DNA of 64,000 nt from Rhizobium sp. FKL33 (GTDB taxonomy: Bacteria; Pseudomonadota; Alphaproteobacteria; Rhizobiales; Rhizobiaceae), in the NCBI RefSeq assembly GCF_005222915.1, contig NZ_STFX01000018.1, positions 124,001 to 188,000 on the forward strand. The letters are read 5' to 3'. Position numbers and translations under genes: made by a program. Below the pieces are notes generated by a model that searched no databases, was not told where the DNA came from, and saw nothing but the letters and a program-made list of their open reading frames with translations. Shown here piece by piece: positions 34,151 to 42,321 of this stretch (positions within the stretch are counted from its first letter, which is position 1; each line of letters begins with the position of its first letter).

Positions 34151-35509
34151 ATGCGCGAGACCAATTTTCTGACCGAGAACAATGCCCGCCATCTCTGGCA
34201 TCCGATGGCGCATCCCGCTGACATGCAGGCCAACCCGCCGCATATTGTTCAGGCCGCGAGCGGCGTCGAAGTCACCGATGTCGACGGCAAGACGCTGCTG
34301 GACGCCGTCGGCGGCCTCTGGAATGTCAATCTCGGCTATTCCTGCGAGCCGGTGAAGCAGGCGATCCGCGATCAGCTCGACGCCCTGCCCTATTATTCCG
34401 CCTTTCGCGGCACATCCACGGACAAGGCGATCGAATTGTCCTATGAACTGGCGGAATGGTTCGAGGAAGACGGGCTGACGCGCGCCTTCTTCACATCAGG
34501 CGGCTCGGATTCGGTGGAAACGGCCCTTCGTCTCGCCCGCCAATACCACAAGATTACCGGCCAGCCGGAACGGACCAAATTTGTGGCGCTGAAAAAGGGT
34601 TATCACGGCACCCATTTCGGCGGCGCGTCGGTGAATGGCAACGCCAATTTCCGCCGAAACTATGAACCCCTCTTGCCGGGTGTCTTCCATCTCGCTGCCC
34701 CCTATGCCTACCGAAATCCGTTCAACACCACCGATCCCGCCGAGATTGCCCAGGCGATCGCCCGTCAATTCGAAGACGAGATTGCATTTCAGGGCGCCGA
34801 TACGATTGCGGCGTTGATCATGGAGCCGGTGCTGGGCTCCGGCGGCGTCATCGTCCCCCACGAAACCTTCATGCCGCTGATGCGCAGCATCTGCGATCGT
34901 CACGGCATTCTGTTAATCGCCGACGAGGTGATCACCGCCTTTGGTCGGACGGGAGCATGGACCGGCTCGCGCGGCTGGGGCGTCAAGCCGGACTTCATCT
35001 GCACCGCCAAAGCCATCACCAACGGCTATTTTCCCTTTGGCGCGGTGATGATCGCCGACAAAATCGCGAGCGCGTTCGAAAACTCGAAGGGCGCGATCGG
35101 TTCGATCGGCCATGGCTACACCTATTCCGGTCATCCGGTCGGCGCGGCGGCGGCGCTCGCCACGTTGAAGGAAACCAGCCGCCTGAATGTCGCCGCCAAC
35201 GCCGCGGCTCGAGGGGCTGAACTCTTGGCTGGCCTTCAGGCCCTGATGGAGAAACACGAACTGGTCGGCGATGTCCGCGGCCGCGGCCTGATGTGCGCTT
35301 TGGAGCTCGTTTCCGACCGAAAAACGAAGGCGGGAGCCTCCAAGGACGTCGTTCAGAAGGTCTTCGACACAGCCTATCAGCACGGCGTGATGATCCGAAC
35401 CTCCGGCTACAACGTGATCATCTCGCCGCCGCTCGTCATCACGGCGGGCGACGTGTCGCGGATCGTCTCGGCGCTGGACGCCGGCCTTGCCGCAGCGGAG
35501 GGCAAGTAA
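34151..35509 (+). CDS. class III omega-aminotransferase (amine/beta-alanine:pyruvate type)
   Basis: 452-residue PLP-dependent enzyme. LWHPMAHPADMQ and LDAVGGLWNVNLGY are typical of the SpuC/omega-amino acid:pyruvate transaminase group. PLP contacts are FFTSGGSDSVETALRLAR and the Asp258 of IADEV, and the Schiff-base Lys is Lys287 in CTAKAITNGYFP. These enzymes take an amino group from a terminal amine (putrescine, taurine, beta-alanine, aralkylamines) to pyruvate, leaving an aldehyde. In this operon it could act on a simple amine such as tyramine while the kinase/phospho-lyase pair handles a hydroxylated one; that is inference. GAGGACATC before the ATG serves as ribosome site. Confidence 0.85.
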   Translation: MRETNFLTENNARHLWHPMAHPADMQANPPHIVQAASGVEVTDVDGKTLLDAVGGLWNVNLGYSCEPVKQAIRDQLDALPYYSAFRGTSTDKAIELSYELAEWFEEDGLTRAFFTSGGSDSVETALRLARQYHKITGQPERTKFVALKKGYHGTHFGGASVNGNANFRRNYEPLLPGVFHLAAPYAYRNPFNTTDPAEIAQAIARQFEDEIAFQGADTIAALIMEPVLGSGGVIVPHETFMPLMRSICDRHGILLIADEVITAFGRTGAWTGSRGWGVKPDFICTAKAITNGYFPFGAVMIADKIASAFENSKGAIGSIGHGYTYSGHPVGAAAALATLKETSRLNVAANAAARGAELLAGLQALMEKHELVGDVRGRGLMCALELVSDRKTKAGASKDVVQKVFDTAYQHGVMIRTSGYNVIISPPLVITAGDVSRIVSALDAGLAAAEGK

Positions 35510-35510
35510 C

Positions 35511-36794
35511 ATGAGCGGCAACGCCACGCTTCTCGCCCGCCGCGAGCGTTTGCTCGGCAAAAACATGTCGACATTCTATCTCGACCCCGTGCATCTGGTG
35601 AAGGGTGAGGGCGTGTGGGTCTGGGACGCCGATGGCAGGCGCTATCTCGACTGCTACAACAATGTCCCGCATGTCGGCCATTGTCACCCGCATGTGGTCG
35701 ACGCCATTTGCCGGCAGGCATCGACGCTCAACACACATACGCGGTATCTGCATGAAGGCATTCTCGATTATGTCGACAGGCTGACGGCGACCTTCGACAA
35801 AAGCCTGGACACCGCCATCCTGACCTGCACGGGATCGGAGGCGAACGACATCGCGCTGCGCATGGCGCATGCGGTGACAGGCAAAGCCGGTGTGATCGCC
35901 ACCGATCACACATATCATGGCAACACCGCCGCCGTGTCGCAGCTTTCAACCCGCATGCCGCCGGTCGGCGGCTATGGCGGCCATGTCCGGCATGTCCCGG
36001 CGCCGGATGGGTATCGTCCCCTGGGCGGCGCGCCCGGCGAAGCCTTCACCAATGCCTGGGCGCAGGCGATCGAAGACGCGATCGCGTCCCTGCAGGCCTC
36101 TCCGCATGGATTCTCGGCGCTCATCATCGACCCGTTCTTCGCCAATGAGGGCTTCCCGGAATTGCCGGACGGCTTCCTGAAAAAGGTGGCCGACATCGTG
36201 CGGAAGGCCGGGGGATTGCTGATCTGTGACGAGGTTCAGCCCGGCTTCGGCCGCACCGGAACCCATATGTGGGGTCATCAGAGAGCCGGCGTCGTTCCGG
36301 ATGTCGTCACGCTCGGCAAACCGATGGGCAACGGCCACCCAATCGGCGGCGTGGTGGCGGGAGCCGATACGCTGAACGCATTCCGCAAGGCGTTCCGCTA
36401 TTTCAACACATTCGGAGGCAACCCGGTCTCCTGCGCCGCAGCGTCAGCGGTTCTCGACGTGCTGGCGGACGAAAAGCTGATGGAAAACGCCCGCGTCGTG
36501 GGTCAGTATGCGCGCGATGGGCTGGCGCGGCTGGCAGCCAAGCATGATCTCATCGGCAATGTGCGCGGCAGCGGACTGTTCTTCGGCGCGGAACTGGTGC
36601 TGGACCAATCGACGAAGGAACCCGCGACCAACCTCGCCACGACGGTCATCAACGAAATGCGCCAACGCGGCGTGTTGATGGGCAAGCTGGGCATTCACCA
36701 GAACGCCACCAAAATCCGTCCGCCGATGCCCTTCAGCCGTGACGATGCGGACCTGATGTTGCAGACGCTCGACGACGTGCTGGCAGGTCTCTGA
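35511..36794 (+). CDS. class III PLP enzyme of the amino-alcohol-phosphate phospho-lyase (AGXT2L-like) type
   Basis: 427-residue class III PLP enzyme. It differs from the neighbour at 34151 and closely resembles the eukaryotic ethanolamine-phosphate and 5-phosphohydroxylysine phospho-lyases (ETNPPL, PHYKPL): YLDCYNNVPHVGHCHP, LNTHTRYLHEGILDY, GKPMGNGHPIGGV and YFNTFGGNPVSCA are near-identical signatures. The Schiff-base lysine is Lys270, and PLP contacts are Asp240 and Gln243 (CDEVQPGFGRTG). Such enzymes eliminate phosphate and ammonia from an amino-alcohol phosphate to give an aldehyde. The next gene, two bases on, encodes a matching APH-fold kinase. Ordinary transaminase activity cannot be excluded from sequence alone. 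Confidence 0.8.
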   Translation: MSGNATLLARRERLLGKNMSTFYLDPVHLVKGEGVWVWDADGRRYLDCYNNVPHVGHCHPHVVDAICRQASTLNTHTRYLHEGILDYVDRLTATFDKSLDTAILTCTGSEANDIALRMAHAVTGKAGVIATDHTYHGNTAAVSQLSTRMPPVGGYGGHVRHVPAPDGYRPLGGAPGEAFTNAWAQAIEDAIASLQASPHGFSALIIDPFFANEGFPELPDGFLKKVADIVRKAGGLLICDEVQPGFGRTGTHMWGHQRAGVVPDVVTLGKPMGNGHPIGGVVAGADTLNAFRKAFRYFNTFGGNPVSCAAASAVLDVLADEKLMENARVVGQYARDGLARLAAKHDLIGNVRGSGLFFGAELVLDQSTKEPATNLATTVINEMRQRGVLMGKLGIHQNATKIRPPMPFSRDDADLMLQTLDDVLAGL

Positions 36795-36796
36795 TC

Positions 36797-37768
36797 GTGA
36801 GTGCTTTGCTGGAAGACCTCCATGCCCGCGCCGTCGAGGCCATGGCCGCCTGGAGCCTGCCGGAACAGGCGCCGCGGCTTCTGAAACATCGCGAGAATGC
36901 GGTGTTCGAAGTTCGTCTCGCCAATGGCGCCAGGGCCGCGCTCCGGCTTCATCGGCCGGGATACCACGCCGAAGACGCGCTTCTGTCGGAATTGCAGTGG
37001 ATGGAAGACCTGCGTCGCCATGGCCTCGCGACGCCGGAGCCTATCGCCGCCGCCGACGGACGGCTGCTGATCTCGCTCGATCAGGCCGGTCAGTTCGCGG
37101 ACCTCATCGATTGGATGGATGGCGCGCCGTTGGGCGCAACAGGACGTCCGCTCGCCCACAACCGCGATGAACTCCAGCGGATCTTTTTCGCCGTCGGCGC
37201 CGAGATGGCGCGGATGCACGCGATTGCCGACCGATGGCGGTGGCCTGAAACATTTTCCCGTCTGTCGTGGGATTCCGACGGCCTGCTGGGCGAATGTCCC
37301 GTCTGGGGTCGCTTCTGGGATGCCGCGGGACTAGCGGACCCTGACCGACAGTTCCTCACCGATTTGCGCGGCGCCCTGCGCAAGCGGCTCGCAGAGATCG
37401 GTGACGGTCTCGACTTCGGGTTGGTTCATGCCGACCTCGTGCGCGAAAACATTTTTGTCGGTCCGTCCGGCGTCGCGTTCATCGACTTCGACGATTGCGG
37501 CTTCGGATGGCGGCTATTCGACATCGCAACGACCCTTCTGCGCAACCGCCAGGAACCGGACTATGCTTTGATCGAGGCGTCTCTCATCGAAGGCTATCGC
37601 AGTGAAAGAGCCCTCACCGACGCCGATCTCCGGCAGTTGCCGCTGTTTCTGCTGTTGCGCAGCCTGACTTACATAGGCTGGATCGGCGATCGCCCGGACC
37701 TGCCGGACGCCGAGGAACGACTGGCGCGCTACGTCGCGGATGCGCGGAAGCTGTCCGATGCATCATGA
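36797..37768 (+). CDS. APH-fold small-molecule kinase (hydroxylysine kinase/homoserine kinase II-like)
   Basis: 323-residue kinase of the aminoglycoside phosphotransferase fold. The catalytic loop is VHADLVRENIF (Asp213, Asn218), and the metal-binding Asp is Asp230 or Asp232 in FIDFDDCGFG. The N-lobe has RENAVFEVRLANGARAALRLHRPG, where Arg50 sits where a nucleotide-binding Lys/Arg is expected. Relatives phosphorylate hydroxyls of amino alcohols (homoserine, hydroxylysine, choline). It starts with GTG only two bases after the phospho-lyase stop, so kinase and lyase are almost certainly partners. It ends the operon, with the convergent hpaR gene 6 bp away. Confidence 0.82.
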   Translation: MSALLEDLHARAVEAMAAWSLPEQAPRLLKHRENAVFEVRLANGARAALRLHRPGYHAEDALLSELQWMEDLRRHGLATPEPIAAADGRLLISLDQAGQFADLIDWMDGAPLGATGRPLAHNRDELQRIFFAVGAEMARMHAIADRWRWPETFSRLSWDSDGLLGECPVWGRFWDAAGLADPDRQFLTDLRGALRKRLAEIGDGLDFGLVHADLVRENIFVGPSGVAFIDFDDCGFGWRLFDIATTLLRNRQEPDYALIEASLIEGYRSERALTDADLRQLPLFLLLRSLTYIGWIGDRPDLPDAEERLARYVADARKLSDAS

Positions 37769-37774
37769 TCGCGA

Positions 37775-38248
37775 TTACGACTCCTCGTTGAAGGTCGACA
37801 CTTCATCGAGCAAATCGAGCAGAAGATCGAGCTTTTCGCGTCCGAAATGCTTTTCGAGGCGGTCGTAGATCATGCGGCTTTCGGGCGCGACCTCATTGAT
37901 GATCGCCATCCCTGCAGGCGTAATCTTCAAGAGCACCCGGCGTCCATCGTTCTCGTCCTTCAGCTTGGCGATGATCCCGCGTTCTTCGAGCGAGCGGATG
38001 ATCCGCGTCAGGCTCGGCGCGAGAATGAAGGCCTTGTCGGCCATCTCCGAGGCGTCGACCGTCTCCTGTTCGGCCAGGATGCGGATGACGCGCCATTGCT
38101 GCTCGGTGATGTCATGGGTGCTGAGCATCGGTCGAAAATGGCTCATAACCGCTTCCCGGGCGCGCAGCAAAGCAATCGGAAGAGATCGGCGGGTGTTGCG
38201 CGGCAGGAAAGCGTCTTGAAGCATCTTTGGGGTCGGGCTTTCGGTCAT
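37775..38248 (-). CDS. hpaR: MarR family regulator of homoprotocatechuate genes
   Basis: 157-residue MarR protein (start uncertain; ATG at 38266 would add six residues). SLPIALLRAREAVMSHFRPML, ITEQQWRVIRILAE, APSLTRIIRSLEERGII and DGRRVLLKIT match HpaR/HpcR, the repressor of the homoprotocatechuate meta operon that is released by 4-hydroxyphenylacetate or related compounds. It is divergent from hpaF. The gap has a perfect palindrome, TTAACATGTTAA, 15 bp after a TTGACA hexamer, where a repressor would block the hpaF promoter. Confidence 0.87.
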   Translation of the reverse strand: MTESPTPKMLQDAFLPRNTRRSLPIALLRAREAVMSHFRPMLSTHDITEQQWRVIRILAEQETVDASEMADKAFILAPSLTRIIRSLEERGIIAKLKDENDGRRVLLKITPAGMAIINEVAPESRMIYDRLEKHFGREKLDLLLDLLDEVSTFNEES

Positions 38249-38314
38249 GCCGGGTTCTACCTTCATTTCCGGCCATTTTGCAATCGAAACGCCATCCAAT
38301 GCGCGAGGACGCGC

Positions 38315-38347
38315 TTGACACTGCCATCCATTTTGTTAACATGTTAA
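38315..38347 (+). promoter_or_regulatory. hpaF promoter region with HpaR-type palindrome
   Basis: TTGACA at 38315-38320 is a consensus -35 hexamer. The perfect 12-base palindrome TTAACATGTTAA at 38336-38347 covers the -10 position. MarR repressors bind such sites and block polymerase. hpaF begins at 38373. Confidence 0.7.
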
Positions 38348-38372
38348 TTACAAGACGGGATCGGGAGGATCC

Positions 38373-38765
38373 ATGCCCCATTTTTCGATGGAATATTCCA
38401 GCAACCTCGATGGCGTGGTGGACTTTGCGGCTTTGTGCCGGCTGGTCCACCAGAAAATCCTTGAGACGGGCCTGTTCGAACTGGGGGCGGTCAGGGTGCG
38501 CGCCATCCGCTGCGAAGCCTATGCGATCGCCGATCTGCTGGAAGCGAACAGCTTTATCGACATGTCGTTTCGCGTGGGCAAGGGCCGAAGCGAAGACGAT
38601 CGCAAGCGGACCGGAGATGCGATTTTCGCCGCCGTCACGGAATTTTTAGGCCCCCAATTCGCCACACCGCATTTTGCGCTGACCCTTGAAGTCCGCGAAA
38701 TCGACCCGTCGCTGAGCTGGAAGAAAAACGCCATTCATCCACGCCTTCGCGCCCAAGCCAGCTGA
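38373..38765 (+). CDS. hpaF: 5-carboxymethyl-2-hydroxymuconate delta-isomerase
   Basis: 130-residue CHMI of the tautomerase superfamily. Proline directly follows the initiator Met (MPHFSMEYSSNL), as needed for the N-terminal Pro catalyst. RCEAYAIADLLEANSFIDMSFRVGKGRSEDDRKRTGDAIF is highly characteristic. It isomerises 5-carboxymethyl-2-hydroxymuconate, the oxidised ring-cleavage product of homoprotocatechuate. First gene of the hpaFEDGHI operon; GGGAGGATCC before the ATG. Confidence 0.93.
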   Translation: MPHFSMEYSSNLDGVVDFAALCRLVHQKILETGLFELGAVRVRAIRCEAYAIADLLEANSFIDMSFRVGKGRSEDDRKRTGDAIFAAVTEFLGPQFATPHFALTLEVREIDPSLSWKKNAIHPRLRAQAS

Positions 38766-38833
38766 CTCCCCAACCTGACCTTATGCGAGCCCTGGCCCAG
38801 CCGCGGATCGCTCGACTGACCGATGGAGACGAC

Positions 38834-40348
38834 ATGTCTGAACTCGATGACAACATTGCCAAGGCGCAAGCCTATATCGCCAAATTCGGCGGGACCGTGC
38901 TCAACCGCATTGACGGAGAGGATGTCGCCGCTGCCGACGGCGAGACTTTCGAAACGATCTCGCCCGTCGATCTGAAGCCGCTGGCCCGCGTTGCGCGCGG
39001 CAAGGCCGCAGATATCGACAAGGCGGCGAAAGCCGCCAAGGCCGCCTTCCCGGCCTGGGCCCAGATGGATGGTTCGGCCCGCAAGAAGCTTCTCCACAAG
39101 ATCGCTGACGCCATTGTCGCCCGCGCCGAAGAGATCGCCTTCGTCGAATGTATGGACACCGGCCAGTCCCTGAAATTCATGGCGAAAGCAGCCCTTCGCG
39201 GCGCAGAGAATTTTCGCTTCTTCGCGGATCGTGCGCCGGAAGCGCGCGATGGCAAGGCCCTGCGCGGCCCAGGCCAGATCAACATGACGACCCGCGTCCC
39301 CATCGGTCCGGTCGGCATCATCACGCCCTGGAACACGCCTTTCATGCTGTCGACCTGGAAAATCGCGCCGGCGCTGGCGGCGGGGTGCACCATAGTTCAC
39401 AAGCCGGCCGAATTTTCGCCGCTGACGGCGAGGCTGCTCGTCGAGATTGCTGAAGAGGCAGGCCTGCCCAAGGGCGTCTGGAACCTCGTCAACGGTTTCG
39501 GCGAAGATGCCGGCCGTGCACTGACCGAGCATCGGGACATCAAGGCGATCGGCTTCGTCGGCGAAAGCCGCACAGGCTCGATGATTATGAAACAGGGCGC
39601 AGATACGCTGAAGCGCGTGCACTTCGAACTCGGCGGCAAGAACCCGGTCGTGGTGTTCGCAGACGCCGATCTCGAACGCGCCGCCGACGCCGCCGTGTTC
39701 ATGATCTATTCGCTCAACGGCGAACGCTGCACATCTTCCTCCCGGCTTCTGGTGGAGGAAAGCGTCTATGAGAAGTTCACCGCCATGGTGGCGGAGAAGG
39801 CCAAGCGCATCAAGGTGGGCCACCCGCTCGATCCGGCGACCGTGATCGGACCGCTGATCCATCCGGTTCATGAAAAGAAGGTGCTGGACTATATCGGCAT
39901 CGGCAAGGGCGAAGGCGCAACTGTCGCCGCCGGCGGCGAGAAATACGACGGTCCCGGCGGCGGCTGCTATGTGTCGCCGACCCTTTTCACCAACGCCAAC
40001 AACCGGATGCGGATCGCTCAGGAGGAGATTTTCGGACCGGTGCTGACCGCCATCCCTTTCAGGGACGAAGCTGAGGCGCTCGCGCTCGCCAATGATGTCG
40101 ATTACGGCCTGACCGGCTATCTCTGGACCAGCGACGTGACACGCGCCTTCCGTTTCACCGATGCGCTCGAAGCCGGGATGATCTGGGTGAATTCGGAAAA
40201 TGTCCGCCATCTGCCGACGCCGTTCGGCGGCGTCAAGAATTCGGGCATCGGCCGCGACGGCGGCGACTGGTCGTTCGATTTCTACATGGAAACCAAGAAC
40301 ATCGCTTTCGCCAACACCGCCCATGCCATCCAGAAGCTTGGCGGCTGA
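38834..40348 (+). CDS. hpaE: 5-carboxymethyl-2-hydroxymuconate semialdehyde dehydrogenase
   Basis: 504-residue NAD-dependent aldehyde dehydrogenase. TPWNTP, HFELGGKNP (Glu265) and YSLNGERCTSSSRLLVEE (Cys299) are the HpaE-specific forms of the catalytic motifs; GERCT in place of GQ-C is diagnostic of this family. It oxidises the semialdehyde made by HpaD. The ATG at 38834 is preferred: earlier in-frame codons fall in non-conserved sequence. hpaD starts 20 bp after it. Confidence 0.93.
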   Translation: MSELDDNIAKAQAYIAKFGGTVLNRIDGEDVAAADGETFETISPVDLKPLARVARGKAADIDKAAKAAKAAFPAWAQMDGSARKKLLHKIADAIVARAEEIAFVECMDTGQSLKFMAKAALRGAENFRFFADRAPEARDGKALRGPGQINMTTRVPIGPVGIITPWNTPFMLSTWKIAPALAAGCTIVHKPAEFSPLTARLLVEIAEEAGLPKGVWNLVNGFGEDAGRALTEHRDIKAIGFVGESRTGSMIMKQGADTLKRVHFELGGKNPVVVFADADLERAADAAVFMIYSLNGERCTSSSRLLVEESVYEKFTAMVAEKAKRIKVGHPLDPATVIGPLIHPVHEKKVLDYIGIGKGEGATVAAGGEKYDGPGGGCYVSPTLFTNANNRMRIAQEEIFGPVLTAIPFRDEAEALALANDVDYGLTGYLWTSDVTRAFRFTDALEAGMIWVNSENVRHLPTPFGGVKNSGIGRDGGDWSFDFYMETKNIAFANTAHAIQKLGG

Positions 40349-40368
40349 TCTTACTCGAGGAGGAACCC

Positions 40369-41349
40369 ATGGCATTGCCGACCCCCAATCTCTATCCGCC
40401 TTTCAACATCGTGCGCCTGAGCCATGTCGAGTTCGGCGTCACCGATCTCGCCAAATCACGCGCATTCTATGTCGACACGCTCGGCCTGCAGGTAACCGAC
40501 GAGACATCCGATGCGATCTATCTCCGCGCCATGGAAGAGCGCGGCCACCACTGCATCGTGCTGCGCAAGTCCGACAAGGCGGAAGCCCGTGACCTCGGCT
40601 TCAAGGTCTATGACGAAGACGAACTCGACAAGGCCGCCAAATTCTTCGACGGCAAGGGCCTCGGCGTCGAATGGGTCGAGCGGCCCTATCAGGCTCGCAC
40701 CTTCCGCACCCGCGATCCGCATGGCACGCCGCTCGAATTCTATTCGAAGATGGACCGTCTGCCGCCGATCCACCAGAAATATGCGCTCTACAAGGGCGTG
40801 AAGCCGCTGCGCATCGATCATTTCAATTGCTTCTCCCCCAATGTCGACGAGAGCGTCGCCTTCTACAACGAGATCGGTTTTCGGGTGACGGAATACACGT
40901 CGGATGAGGAAACCGGTCGGCTGTGGGCCGCCTGGACGCATCGCAAGGGCGGCGTCCACGACATCGCCTTCACCAATGGTCGCGGCCCGCGCCTTCACCA
41001 CACCGCCTTCTGGGTGCCGACGCCGCTCAACATCATCGACCTGCTCGACCTGATGTCGACGACGGGCTGGCTCCCCAATATCGAACGCGGCCCGGGCAGA
41101 CATGGCATATCGAACGCCTTCTTCCTCTATGTCCGCGACCCCGACGGCCATCGCATCGAGATCTATTGCTCGGACTACCAGACGGTCGATCCCGATCTCG
41201 AGCCGATCAGATGGGACCTCAAGGATCCGCAACGGCAGACGCTCTGGGGCGCTCCCGCTCCGCGATCCTGGTTCGAGGAAGGAAGCCTGTTCGCCGGCGC
41301 CGAACCCGTGGCGTCCCAACTCAGCGCGCAGCCGATCATCGCGCCATAA
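40369..41349 (+). CDS. hpaD: 3,4-dihydroxyphenylacetate 2,3-dioxygenase
   Basis: 326-residue two-domain vicinal-oxygen-chelate extradiol dioxygenase, the type found in Brevibacterium and Arthrobacter homoprotocatechuate dioxygenases, not the LigB-type HpaD of E. coli. Metal ligands are His151 (RIDHFNC), His210 or His211 (RLHHTAFW) and Glu264 (HRIEIYCSDY). It opens the ring of homoprotocatechuate to the muconic semialdehyde. GGAGGAAC precedes the ATG. A strong hairpin follows, before hpaG. Confidence 0.92.
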   Translation: MALPTPNLYPPFNIVRLSHVEFGVTDLAKSRAFYVDTLGLQVTDETSDAIYLRAMEERGHHCIVLRKSDKAEARDLGFKVYDEDELDKAAKFFDGKGLGVEWVERPYQARTFRTRDPHGTPLEFYSKMDRLPPIHQKYALYKGVKPLRIDHFNCFSPNVDESVAFYNEIGFRVTEYTSDEETGRLWAAWTHRKGGVHDIAFTNGRGPRLHHTAFWVPTPLNIIDLLDLMSTTGWLPNIERGPGRHGISNAFFLYVRDPDGHRIEIYCSDYQTVDPDLEPIRWDLKDPQRQTLWGAPAPRSWFEEGSLFAGAEPVASQLSAQPIIAP

Positions 41350-41371
41350 GCTGTTGGTCCGTCGAAACAAA

Positions 41372-41401
41372 GACGCGCGCCCGTCTCCACGGGCGCGTGT
41401 C
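41372..41401 (+). promoter_or_regulatory. stem-loop between hpaD and hpaG
   Basis: GACGCGCGCCCGT (41372-41384), loop CTCC, ACGGGCGCGTGTC (41389-41401): 13 pairs with one G-U and a four-base loop. There is no T-tract. It lies 22 bp after the hpaD stop and may cause partial termination or protect upstream mRNA. Confidence 0.6.
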
Positions 41402-41454
41402 CAAACCGGATGGTGAAACAGCGCAGCAACCGTGCGAATGCGCGAGGATAGAAC

Positions 41455-42318
41455 ATGACAGCGAGATTGGTCAGCTTCTCCACCCCCGATGGCCATGGCT
41501 ATGGTCTTCTCAAGAACGACGGCCTGGTCGTGCTTTCGTCGCGCCATCCAGAATGGCGGACCCTGCGCGAGGTCATCGAGGCGGGAGCACTCGCTCGACT
41601 GGCCGAAGAGGGCGCAACATTGCCGCCAGATCTCGACCATGGCGAGTTTCGTTTCGAGATCCCGGTTCCCTGCCCCGAAAAACTGATCTGCGTCGGCGTC
41701 AATTTTCCCGATCGCAATGAAGAGTACAAGGACGGGCAGGCAGCGCCGCCCAACCCCTCGCTCTTCATTCGCTTCCCTCGCTCCTTTACCGGCCATGATC
41801 AACCGCTGATCCGGCCGCCGGAAAGCCCGCAGCTCGACTATGAGGGCGAAATCGTCATTGTCGTCGGCAAGAGCGGCCGCCGTATCGCTGATGCCGATGC
41901 GCTCGACCATATTGCGGCGCTGTCGCTCTGTAACGAAGGCACGATCCGCGACTGGGTGCGTCACGCCAAATTCAACGTCACGCAGGGCAAGAATTTCGAT
42001 CGCAGCGGTTCGATCGGCCCTTGGTTGGTTCCCTATACGGACGAAAGCCAGTTGGCCGACATCCAGCTCACGACGCGCGTCAACGGCGAGGTGCGGCAGC
42101 AGGATCGCACCAGCAGAATGATCTTCTCGTTCCGAAAGATCATCTCCTATATCTCGACCTTCACGACGCTCGCGCCCGGCGATGTGATCGTGACGGGAAC
42201 GCCGACGGGAGCTGGAGCCCGTTTCGATCCGCCGATCTGGCTGAAGCCCGGCGACATCGTGGAAGTCGAGGCCGATGGCATCGGTCTTTTGCGCAACACC
42301 ATCGCCGACGAGGTCTGA
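41455..42318 (+). CDS. hpaG: 5-oxopent-3-ene-1,2,5-tricarboxylate decarboxylase (FAH family)
   Basis: 287-residue fumarylacetoacetate-hydrolase-fold enzyme. The metal-binding Glu residues are in LDYEGEIVIVVGKSGR, and CVGVNFPDRNEEYK, IRDWVRHAKFNVTQGKNFDRSGSIGPWLVPYTD and GDVIVTGTPTG are FAH family hallmarks. In the hpa context it decarboxylates the isomerised acid from HpaF to 2-oxohept-4-ene-1,7-dioate. It is a single-domain protein, whereas enteric HpaG is a fused two-domain protein. hpaH starts four bases after it. Confidence 0.87.
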   Translation: MTARLVSFSTPDGHGYGLLKNDGLVVLSSRHPEWRTLREVIEAGALARLAEEGATLPPDLDHGEFRFEIPVPCPEKLICVGVNFPDRNEEYKDGQAAPPNPSLFIRFPRSFTGHDQPLIRPPESPQLDYEGEIVIVVGKSGRRIADADALDHIAALSLCNEGTIRDWVRHAKFNVTQGKNFDRSGSIGPWLVPYTDESQLADIQLTTRVNGEVRQQDRTSRMIFSFRKIISYISTFTTLAPGDVIVTGTPTGAGARFDPPIWLKPGDIVEVEADGIGLLRNTIADEV

Positions 42319-42321
42319 CTC

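Noticed and set aside
34151-36794. Treating the two class III PLP genes as a tandem duplication of one transaminase
   Set aside because: They differ throughout, with omega-transaminase motifs in the first and phospho-lyase-type motifs in the second, so they are distinct functions.
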